DNA from: Streptomyces anulatus
Lineage (GTDB): Bacteria > Actinomycetota > Actinomycetes > Streptomycetales > Streptomycetaceae
Length of the DNA: 64,000 bases
Assembly: GCF_000721175.1 (NCBI RefSeq)
Contig: NZ_JOEZ01000001.1
Span: 62,001 to 126,000 of the forward strand
Direction of reading: 5' to 3'
The translations under genes and the position numbers were made by a program. Numbering within the stretch: position 1 is the first letter of the stretch; every line of letters starts with the position of its first letter. A model generated the notes under the pieces. That model worked only from the letters and a program-made list of their open reading frames with translations. It did no database searches and was not told the origin of the DNA. Positions 19,864 to 27,392 of the stretch are shown piece after piece.

Positions 19864-21426
19864 TCATTCGTCGACACCGCCGCTGCCGCCGGTCAGCTGG
19901 GAGAGCCGGAACACCACGAACTCGGCCGGTTTGACGGGGGCGACCCCGATCTCGCAGATGACCTGGCCCGCGTCGATGCTCTCCGGCGGGTTCGTCTCGC
20001 GGTCGCACTTCACGTAGAACGCCTCCTCGGGGGTCAGCCCGAACAGCGAACCCTTGCGCCACTCGTTGACGAGGAACGCCGAGACGGTGCGCCGGACACG
20101 GGCCCACAGGGCGTCGTCGTTCGGCTCGAAGACGACCCACTGCGTTCCGGCGAGGATCGACTCCTCCAGGTAGTTGAAGAGCCGCCGGACGTTCAGGTAC
20201 CGCCAGGCCGGGTCGGACGCCAGCGTCCGTGCGCCCCACACCCGGATGCCCCGCCCGGGGAAGGCTCGGATGCAGTTCAGCCCGATCGGGTTGAGCAGGT
20301 CGTGCTCGCCCTTGGTGAGCTGGGTCGCCAGCGCCACCGCTCCCCGGACGACCTCGTTCGCCGGAGCCTTGTGCACCCCGCGCGTGTCGTCGTTGCGCGC
20401 CCAGACCCCGGCTACGTGCCCGCTGGGCGGTACGAGGGTGGCGCGGCCGGACGCGGGGTCGGCGACGCTGATCCACGGGTAGTAGAGCGTGGAGTACTTG
20501 GAGTCGAAGTTGGCCTGCCCGGTGCGCCAGCCGCGGATCTGCTGCGGGGTGAGGCCGGGCGGCGGGTCGAGGATGGCCACCCGGTCGCCCATCAGCTCGC
20601 AGTGGGAGATGAGCCCCTGCTGGACGGCGATGACCGACTCCAGGTCCAGCAGCCCGCGTTCGTACGCGCTCATCAGGTCGGGCACGGCGATCATGGTGAC
20701 CTCGTCGACCGCTTCGAGGCCGCCGAGCCCCGTACGGCGGTCCGCGTCGCCGACGTACACCTCGGGGGCCATCGCACCGGAGCTGCCGGCGGCGGGTGCG
20801 GCCGGGGCGAGGGTCACCGTCTGCGGCGCGGGCGGGGCGGGGGCGGCGCCGCGCCCCGACTCCCGTACCTCGATCAGCTCGGACTTGGCGTTGACGCGGG
20901 TGGCGACGTTGTCCTTGCTGCGTTTGGTGGTGACGGAGGGGTACGTCTCCACGACCTGGCCGTCGCGCTTCACGAGGAAGCGGAACACGTCGGCGGGCGG
21001 ATCGTCGCCCTCGACCGGGGCGACCTCCACGCTGATCTCGCCGCTCACACCCGGCCGGGGGCGTACGGCGTAGGGGCCGACCTGGACCTCGGCGCCGACG
21101 GGCGGTTCCCCGCCCTCTCCGGTGGCGTCCTCGCCCGCGCCACCGCCTTCCACCGCCGCGGTGCCGTCGTCGATGCGCACGACGTAGCAGACACCGCCAC
21201 CGTTGGCGAAGAAGCCGTAGACGGAGGACGCGAGGTAGGCACCGTCGACGAAGTCGCCGAACGTGGCGCCGAACTGGCTCCAGTTGGTGATCAGCGTCGG
21301 CTCGTCGAACGGGCCCCTCTGGGCGAAGCCGACGAAGGCGGCGACCGAGGTGCCCACCCCTTCGATCGGCCGGGATCCGGACTCGACCTCTTCGACGTAG
21401 ACGCCGGGGGACAGGTACGACGGCAT
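19864..21426 (-). CDS. cis2: contractile tail sheath protein
   Basis: 520 residues. The N-terminus (MPSYLSPGVYVEEVESGSRPIEGVGTSVAAFVGFAQRGPFDEP) and the C-terminal domain (NPIGLNCIRAFPGRGIRVWGARTLASDPAWRYLNVRRLFNYLEESI) are diagnostic for contractile sheath proteins of eCIS and R-tailocins. A surface domain is inserted between about 90 and 250. The ATG at 21426 has GGAGAGG upstream; an earlier in-frame start at 21459 lacks support. Its gene is divergent from the effector gene, so the sheath-tube-baseplate block probably has its own promoter in 21427-21732. Confidence 0.95.
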   Translation of the reverse strand: MPSYLSPGVYVEEVESGSRPIEGVGTSVAAFVGFAQRGPFDEPTLITNWSQFGATFGDFVDGAYLASSVYGFFANGGGVCYVVRIDDGTAAVEGGGAGEDATGEGGEPPVGAEVQVGPYAVRPRPGVSGEISVEVAPVEGDDPPADVFRFLVKRDGQVVETYPSVTTKRSKDNVATRVNAKSELIEVRESGRGAAPAPPAPQTVTLAPAAPAAGSSGAMAPEVYVGDADRRTGLGGLEAVDEVTMIAVPDLMSAYERGLLDLESVIAVQQGLISHCELMGDRVAILDPPPGLTPQQIRGWRTGQANFDSKYSTLYYPWISVADPASGRATLVPPSGHVAGVWARNDDTRGVHKAPANEVVRGAVALATQLTKGEHDLLNPIGLNCIRAFPGRGIRVWGARTLASDPAWRYLNVRRLFNYLEESILAGTQWVVFEPNDDALWARVRRTVSAFLVNEWRKGSLFGLTPEEAFYVKCDRETNPPESIDAGQVICEIGVAPVKPAEFVVFRLSQLTGGSGGVDE

Positions 21427-21732
21427 AAGGGCCTCTCCTCGACACACTCCTGAACGCACTGCTCGACCGGGTGACGCGGGCCATTCTCGTCACGGGAGCG
21501 ATCACCGGGAACGGACGGTCGGCCGCCCTGCCGCGCATCGAGGGCTGCCCGATGAGGCAACGCGACCGCGCCGCGGGTGCCGCCCGGCCCTGCCCCGTAC
21601 GCGGTCCGCCCGCGCTGCGCACGTCGCCGGGTTCCCCGGCACGCTGGCGGCCACCACGCACGCACCAGATCCGGGCGGGCCCCACATCCGGGCGGCCTCC
21701 GGCCGGCGGGGGCGGAGGGGCGGGAGGGGCGG
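21427..21732. other. divergent intergenic region between sheath and effector genes
   Basis: 306 bases separating two divergent starts. It must hold promoters for both directions, but I see no confident -35/-10 pair. A short inverted repeat GTGACG...CGTCAC (about 21470-21496) is the only notable structure. An in-frame extension of the effector back to 21577 lacks a ribosome site. Confidence 0.35.
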
Positions 21733-24700
21733 ATGAAGGCGGTTCCGGAGAAGCCTTCCGCGACGCCACCGCATCACGGCGCCGTACGCGCCCCGGAACT
21801 CGACGCCGTACACACCCCGGACCTCGGGACGGCACACGCTCCGGCCCTCGGCTCACCCTCAGTCGCTCCGGAGCTCGACTCACCCGTACTCGCCCCGGAC
21901 CTCGAACTCTCCCGCTCGGAAGGGCCGCGCACGGAGCGGGCGGCCACGGCCCGGCCCCCCGACCGCCGCTCCCTCCAGCGGCTCCAGCGCATGGCCGGGA
22001 ACGGGGCGGTGTCCCGGCTGGTCGCCCAGCGTTACACCGCGCCGGTCAAGCCGTCCCCGGCGCAGTCGCCCCGCTTCCGCAACGTGAAGGCCGACGTGGC
22101 GGCGAAGAAGACCCGGATCGCGGCGCACGCCCCGGCGGCGGCGGAGTCGAAGGCGTCGCAGGACGCTGCGGTGGCCCCGCCGGACGACAAGGAGGCCCAG
22201 GGCAAGGCGGCGAACGCCGAGAAGATGAACGCGGCGAAGCCCGGGGAGTTCGACAAGAAGGCGTTCGTCGACGCGGTGAACAAGGCGATCGACGCGCAGG
22301 CGCCGAAGAACCTCGACGAGGCCGACAAGTTCGCCAAGTCCGGTAAGGCCGACCAGGTCAAGGCCGAGGTCGACGGCAAGGTCACCGACGGCAAGGAGTC
22401 CTCCGCCAAGGACATCGACACGGCGACGAAGGCCCCGCCGGACACGTCGGCCGCCAAGGAGAAGGACGTCACCCCGCTCTCCCCCGACCAGGCTCCGGGC
22501 AGCCCGGGCGCCCCCTCCGCGACGGACGCGGTGCCCGAGAAGCAGCCCGCGGCCGTCACGGACTTCTCCGAAGGACCGGCCGGGAACGACAAGGCGATGG
22601 CGGACGCCGAGGTCACCGAGGAACAGCTCGCCAAGGGCAACGAACCGGAGTTCGACGAGGCCCTGTCGGCGAAGAAGACCTCCGAGGCGGACGCGGCGAA
22701 GGCCCCCGCGAAGGGAAGGGCGGCGGAGGACCAGCAGCTCTCCACCGCCAAGGAGAACGCCGCGGCCTCCGGGGCCCAGGCGATGGCGGGCCTCACCTCC
22801 ACCCGTGCCGCCGCCGGCAAACAGGTCGACGGCGGCAAGAACGACACGAAGTCGAAGGACGAGAAGAAACGCGCCGAGGTCACGGCGAAGCTCCAGAAGG
22901 TGTACGACGGCACGAAGAAGGACGTCGAGGACACCCTGTCCGGCCTGGACAAGAAGGTCGACACGGCGTTCACGTCGGGCGAGAAATCAGCGCGGGACGC
23001 GTTTACGGCGGACCACAAGAGCCGGATGAGGAAGTACAAGGACAAGCGGTACTCGGGCCTCGTGGGGAAGGGCCGCTGGGTCAAGGACAAGTTCGCCGGC
23101 CTGCCGAAGGAGGCGAACGACCTCTACCAGGAGTCCCGCAAGCTCTACGTGTCCCGTATGCGGACGGTCATCTCCTCGGTGGCCGACATCATCGGTGCCG
23201 AACTGGGCAAGGCGAAGGCCCGTATCGGCAAGGGCCGGGCGGAGTTGAAGGCCGAGGTCGACAGACTCCCCGCCGATCTGAAGCAGTTCGGCGAGGACGC
23301 GGCGAAGGACTTCGCGGGCAAGTTCGACGACCTGGAAGCCACTGTCGACGAGAAGTCGGAACAGCTGGTCCAGGACCTGGCCCAGAAGTACACCGCCGCG
23401 CTCAACAAGATCGACGAGGAGATCAAGAAGCTCCAGGAGGCCAACAGGGGCCTGATCGACAAGGCGAAGGACGCCATCGCCGGCGCCATCAAGACGATCA
23501 ACGAGCTGAAGAACCTGCTCCTCGGCATCCTCGCCAAGGCCGCCTCCGCGATCATGAAGATCATCAAGGACCCGATCGGCTTCCTGGGCAACCTGGTGAA
23601 AGCGGTCGGCGCGGGCCTGAACCTCTTCATCACGAACATCGCGGACCACCTGAAGACCGGCGTCGTCTCCTGGCTCCTGGGCACAGCCGTCAAAGCGGGC
23701 CTCGACCTCCCGCAGAAGTTCGACCTCAAGGGCATCATCCAGCTCATCGGCTCCATGCTCGGCCTGACCTGGGACAACATCCGCACCCGCGTCACCCGCA
23801 AGGGCGTCCCCGACGAGGCGATGAGCGCGGTCGAAACCTCAGTCCCGGTCGCGAAGAACATCGCCGCCGAGGGCCCCGCCGGCGCCGTCAAGGAAATCCA
23901 GGCCGAGGCGGGCGACCTCAAGGCCACCATCCTCAGCAAACTCACGACCTACCTCATCCCCACCGTCCTCATCGCGGGCATCACCTGGATCATCTCGCTG
24001 CTGAACCCCGCCTCGGCGTTCGTCCGCGCGGTCAAGGGAATCATCGACATCGTCACGTTCATCGTGACCCAGGGCGCCCAGATCATCGACTTCGTCAACG
24101 CCGTCCTGGACGCGGTCATCGCCATCGCCAACGGCGGCCAGGCCGGCGTCCCCAAACTCATCGAAACCGCCCTCGCCACGAGCGTCCCCCTCCTCATCGG
24201 CTTCCTCGCCGCCCTGCTGGGCATCGGCGGCCTGGCCAACAAGGTCAAGTCGGTCTTCCAGTCGGTGTCACGGCCGGTGACACGGGCGATCGACAAGATC
24301 GTCGACTTCATCGCCAGGAAAGGAAAAGCACTCTGGAAAAAGCTCGGAGGAAAGAAGGGCGACAAGAATAAGCCCTCCAAGGATTCCGGCCCCACCGGTG
24401 AGACGAAGAAGAGCCTCGATGTTAAACGAGAGGCCCGCAGGCTGCTGGCGGAGCCGACCTCATCCCCCTTCTCCAGAAAAAGTGAGCTGGACGATGTCGT
24501 CGCCGAAATCGCCACGCGGCTTCGCCCGAAGGGGCTGAAATCTCTGCACGCCGAACACGTCGCCGACGGCGCGGGTGAGACGACCATCATCGCGAAGGCC
24601 AGCCCACAGAGCGTGGCGGGCAAGGCGCTCATACCGAATATCGACGTGCACCTTCCCGCATACGGGATGACCTTCGCCGAGGAGCTGAAGAAATACTGGT

Positions 24701-25863
24701 GGAAATCGCAGCTCAGCGAGACTTCCGCCTGGGAATCGGAATCCAAACTCAACGGCTTTGAAACCGAGGCTGTCAACCACCTGAAGGAGGAATCGACACA
24801 CCGGAATCTCATGGGGTACTTCACCCCTTCAACGAATGGCGGCATCACCAGGAAGAAGGGGGCAGACTCAGACGCCTTCAAGCAATACGCTCTCCACGCC
24901 CTGAATCCGGATCCGACACATTCAACACGTTCTGCCTTTTATGAAAAAGCAGGCAAGGGGGCGGAAGAAAAGCTCAAGGCCGAGGCCAAGGACGAAATCA
25001 AGGGAAACCCTGATCTCAAGGCCAAGCTGGACGGCCTGACATTCAACGAGGACAGCCAGTACGGCAGGTTCTCCTCTCTACCCACCCCGAAGCGTGAAGT
25101 GGACCCAAAGCTCAAAGAGGCGGCAGGAGGAAGAAAGCTCATCCCGTTCCTCAAGGATATGGCAAAATCTGGTCGGTCAGGAGAGGTCAGCCTGGGCGAC
25201 CTCAAGCGCCTCTGGGATGAGCCCGGCCCAGGGGAGAACCCTCATCGGAAGTGGCTCAAGGGAGAGTTCCGCGCCCTTGAGGACGGCCACCATGAATGGA
25301 TACCGACCAACCTCATGATCAAGATTCTCGAAGCCGACATGGCGCGGGGCAGCACACAGACCTCGTCCGGCTGGATTGACCTGCAGGACGCTTTACGGTC
25401 ACTCACGACCGACGTCATCTGGGAGGTACGTCTCACCGACAGCACAGACACGGTAGAAAGTCACGACATGGACGCACACGTGGGTGCATTCATGACACAA
25501 GACGGAAACCCTATATTCAATGGGCGCGACAAGAAGTGGCATGACAGCCTACGGGGTTACTTCACCGACTTCATGGGCAACAACCCCCAGGGAGAGCCTG
25601 TCGCCTTCCTTGAGAAGCTGCGTGCGCTGCTTGAAGAGGGAAAGCTCATGTGGAACGGAGACACATCAGACTTCACTCCAGCCCAGAGGAAGCTCAAGAT
25701 CATGGCGACTTACAAGTCCTTGAACATCGAACCCGATCGAGTGGGCGAAGCCAACCAGCAGCGCCAGCCTTTCGACATCGATGAATTGGGGGCGGCGCAG
25801 GAGAAGTCGTTCGAGCGCCTCCGCCGCAAGCTGAACCAACTCATAGAAGCCCACACCGCGTGA
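21733..25863 (+). CDS. large putative CIS effector (polymorphic-toxin-like), LQR-motif N-terminus
   Basis: 1376 residues; the ATG follows GGGAGGGG. Residues 1-80 are Pro/Ala-rich with APELD/TPDLG-type repeats. Residues 81-100 hold LQRLQRMAGNGAV..LV.QR, the motif shared with the DUF4157 protein downstream. Residues about 110-450 are a Lys/Ala/Asp-rich, probably helical stalk. Residues about 470-870 form a helical core with hydrophobic hairpins (YLIPTVLIAGITWIISLL; VPLLIGFLAALLGIGGL). A basic linker (KKLGGKKGDKNK, about 872-883) leads to a C-terminal domain of about 480 residues with HHEWIPTN at 1186-1193. That domain has visibly lower GC (about 53% in one sampled line) and one TTA leucine codon (25393-25395). 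It sits opposite in strand to the particle genes. The architecture suggests delivered cargo with an exchangeable toxin tip; enzymatic activity is unknown. Confidence 0.75.
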   Translation: MKAVPEKPSATPPHHGAVRAPELDAVHTPDLGTAHAPALGSPSVAPELDSPVLAPDLELSRSEGPRTERAATARPPDRRSLQRLQRMAGNGAVSRLVAQRYTAPVKPSPAQSPRFRNVKADVAAKKTRIAAHAPAAAESKASQDAAVAPPDDKEAQGKAANAEKMNAAKPGEFDKKAFVDAVNKAIDAQAPKNLDEADKFAKSGKADQVKAEVDGKVTDGKESSAKDIDTATKAPPDTSAAKEKDVTPLSPDQAPGSPGAPSATDAVPEKQPAAVTDFSEGPAGNDKAMADAEVTEEQLAKGNEPEFDEALSAKKTSEADAAKAPAKGRAAEDQQLSTAKENAAASGAQAMAGLTSTRAAAGKQVDGGKNDTKSKDEKKRAEVTAKLQKVYDGTKKDVEDTLSGLDKKVDTAFTSGEKSARDAFTADHKSRMRKYKDKRYSGLVGKGRWVKDKFAGLPKEANDLYQESRKLYVSRMRTVISSVADIIGAELGKAKARIGKGRAELKAEVDRLPADLKQFGEDAAKDFAGKFDDLEATVDEKSEQLVQDLAQKYTAALNKIDEEIKKLQEANRGLIDKAKDAIAGAIKTINELKNLLLGILAKAASAIMKIIKDPIGFLGNLVKAVGAGLNLFITNIADHLKTGVVSWLLGTAVKAGLDLPQKFDLKGIIQLIGSMLGLTWDNIRTRVTRKGVPDEAMSAVETSVPVAKNIAAEGPAGAVKEIQAEAGDLKATILSKLTTYLIPTVLIAGITWIISLLNPASAFVRAVKGIIDIVTFIVTQGAQIIDFVNAVLDAVIAIANGGQAGVPKLIETALATSVPLLIGFLAALLGIGGLANKVKSVFQSVSRPVTRAIDKIVDFIARKGKALWKKLGGKKGDKNKPSKDSGPTGETKKSLDVKREARRLLAEPTSSPFSRKSELDDVVAEIATRLRPKGLKSLHAEHVADGAGETTIIAKASPQSVAGKALIPNIDVHLPAYGMTFAEELKKYWWKSQLSETSAWESESKLNGFETEAVNHLKEESTHRNLMGYFTPSTNGGITRKKGADSDAFKQYALHALNPDPTHSTRSAFYEKAGKGAEEKLKAEAKDEIKGNPDLKAKLDGLTFNEDSQYGRFSSLPTPKREVDPKLKEAAGGRKLIPFLKDMAKSGRSGEVSLGDLKRLWDEPGPGENPHRKWLKGEFRALEDGHHEWIPTNLMIKILEADMARGSTQTSSGWIDLQDALRSLTTDVIWEVRLTDSTDTVESHDMDAHVGAFMTQDGNPIFNGRDKKWHDSLRGYFTDFMGNNPQGEPVAFLEKLRALLEEGKLMWNGDTSDFTPAQRKLKIMATYKSLNIEPDRVGEANQQRQPFDIDELGAAQEKSFERLRRKLNQLIEAHTA

Positions 25864-25877
25864 TCTGAGGAAATAGC

Positions 25878-26552
25878 ATGAGCGCCATTCAGGACCCCGC
25901 TCTGCGCAAGTCACTGGTACGCACCATCGGACATGACGAACCTTTCACCAAGGAGGAGTACGACAGCATCACAGACTTGCACGTTCGTGGCGCAAGGAAT
26001 CTATCCGGATGGGAGGAGTGCCGCAACATCGAAGTGCTGATCCTGGTCGGGTGTGATCCGGTGGAACTCAACGAGGCTGACGGCCTCCGAGCCCTGGACA
26101 CCCTGACCATTCGGGACAGCGGGCTGAGATCGGTCACGGACATTTCCACCCTCCCTCTTCTCAGCTGCTACATCCCACGGAATTTCATTACTGACATCTC
26201 GCCGCTGATGAGCACTCCGCGGCTCAAGAACCTTGACGTCACAGGCAACCCCTTGTCCGAGCACTCCTACAGGAAACTGGTCCCCAGCCTGGTAGAACGC
26301 GGCTGCCGCGTACTGAGGTCGGACGAGTTGGAATGGAAGCTCACTCATCACTTGCACGCCCAAGGGATTCCTGTTTCTTGTTACAAGAAGAACCATGAAT
26401 ATCGCCTGTGTCGTCCTGGGCTGGGGCTGACCGATTCACCTGAGTACGCACACCCTCTTGTCCAGGAGAGCGACGTGACCTCACTGCTGTCCGGAAACCC
26501 CGAGAGAGTATTCCGATACTTCGAGGACGAAAAACTGGTGCCCTTCGCATGA
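25878..26552 (+). CDS. leucine-rich-repeat protein, candidate immunity protein
   Basis: 224 residues beginning 14 bases after the effector stop, with GAGGA upstream. The central part has LRR-like repeats (ITDLHVRGARNLSGWEECRNIEVLILVGC, GLRALDTLTIRDSGLRSVTDI, LKNLDVTGNPLS). GC is low like the effector C-terminus (about 53% in one sampled line). Position directly behind a putative toxin domain is typical of cognate immunity genes, but nothing in the sequence proves binding. It lacks a signal peptide or membrane helix, so it should act in the cytosol. Confidence 0.65.
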   Translation: MSAIQDPALRKSLVRTIGHDEPFTKEEYDSITDLHVRGARNLSGWEECRNIEVLILVGCDPVELNEADGLRALDTLTIRDSGLRSVTDISTLPLLSCYIPRNFITDISPLMSTPRLKNLDVTGNPLSEHSYRKLVPSLVERGCRVLRSDELEWKLTHHLHAQGIPVSCYKKNHEYRLCRPGLGLTDSPEYAHPLVQESDVTSLLSGNPERVFRYFEDEKLVPFA

Positions 26553-26599
26553 GCGCCCGCCCCTCGCGTTTCGGCAAGCCACAGAGCGCTCCCAGCGGC

Positions 26600-26681
26600 T
26601 GTGCGCAGGCCCCTCGCCCCTGCCGCTCAGCCACGCCATGCGTGTGCGCAGGCCCCTTTCTGATAGAAGATGTATTAGAAT
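26600..26681 (+). promoter_or_regulatory. operator/promoter region of the toxin-antitoxin pair
   Basis: Two identical 15-base direct repeats TGTGCGCAGGCCCCT (26600-26614 and 26643-26657) precede an imperfect palindrome TTCTGATA-gaagatg-TATTAGAA (26658-26680). TAGAAT (26676-26681) is a plausible -10 that would start transcription at or beside the ATG at 26688, giving a leaderless mRNA. The palindrome is a natural site for autoregulation by the antitoxin. Confidence 0.5.
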
Positions 26682-26687
26682 GGACCC

Positions 26688-26969
26688 ATGAGCGAAGAGG
26701 TCACCTACAGACCCGGTGAAGGCCCCACCGCCAACGTCTCCGTCAGCCTGCACTCCGGCAACATCGCCGCAGTCCGCGCGCGCGTCGGGAAGCGAGGGTT
26801 CTCCGCCTACGTGGACGCCGCCGTGCAGCGCCAGATCGAGCGGGACAACCTCGCGGAGCTGACCGCCGCCCACGAGGCAGAGCACGGTGAGTTCAGCCAG
26901 GCGGAGGTCGACGCCGCCCGTGCCCTGCTGCGCGGGGACGCCGACGGCGGCGTGGGGAGCGCGGCTTGA
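26688..26969 (+). CDS. putative antitoxin of a PIN-domain toxin pair
   Basis: 93 residues. The segment VSVSLHSGNIAAVRARVGKRGFSAYVDAAVQRQIERDNLAEL resembles ribbon-helix-helix antitoxins (a beta strand then two helices), followed by an acidic tail for toxin binding (EAEHGEFSQAEVDAARALL). It overlaps the toxin start by one base. There is no ribosome site before its ATG, which fits a leaderless start. Confidence 0.75.
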   Translation: MSEEVTYRPGEGPTANVSVSLHSGNIAAVRARVGKRGFSAYVDAAVQRQIERDNLAELTAAHEAEHGEFSQAEVDAARALLRGDADGGVGSAA

Positions 26970-27367
26970 TGAACCGGCCGGGCACCCTCGTCCTGGACAG
27001 CGAAGGGCTGTCGAAGGTGATCGCCGACGACCGCCGGGTCATGGCGCTGGTGCGCGGGGCCGAGCAGGAGGACATGCGGGTCGTGACCAGCATCCTCACC
27101 CTCATCGAGGCACACCACGCGCGAGTGAACTCAGCCCGATTCAACTGGGCCGTGTCCCGGCTGAACGTGGAACCGGTCACCGAGGAGATAGGGCGTACGG
27201 CGATGGCACTGCTCGTCAACGCCGGCCTTCACGGGCACAAGTACGCCATCGACTCCGTGGTCGCCGCCACCGCGCTCCACGCTCCGAAGCCGGCCGTGGT
27301 CCTGACCTCCGATCCCGAGGACCTGACCATGCTCTGCGGCGACCGCGTGCGCATCGTCAAGGTCTGA
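26969..27367 (+). CDS. PIN-domain toxin (VapC-like ribonuclease)
   Basis: 132 residues with PIN-like order of acidic residues: LVLDSEGLSK near the N-terminus, LTLIEAHHAR, and HKYAIDSVVAATAL, then LTSDPEDL. PIN toxins cleave RNA, often tRNA. The ATG at 26969 shares a base with the antitoxin stop; a TTG at 26966 is also possible. The pair may stabilise the island. It is convergent with the CIS ATPase (25-base gap). Confidence 0.78.
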   Translation: MNRPGTLVLDSEGLSKVIADDRRVMALVRGAEQEDMRVVTSILTLIEAHHARVNSARFNWAVSRLNVEPVTEEIGRTAMALLVNAGLHGHKYAIDSVVAATALHAPKPAVVLTSDPEDLTMLCGDRVRIVKV

Positions 27368-27392
27368 TCCCAGCCCTCGCCCTCAGGCGGCC

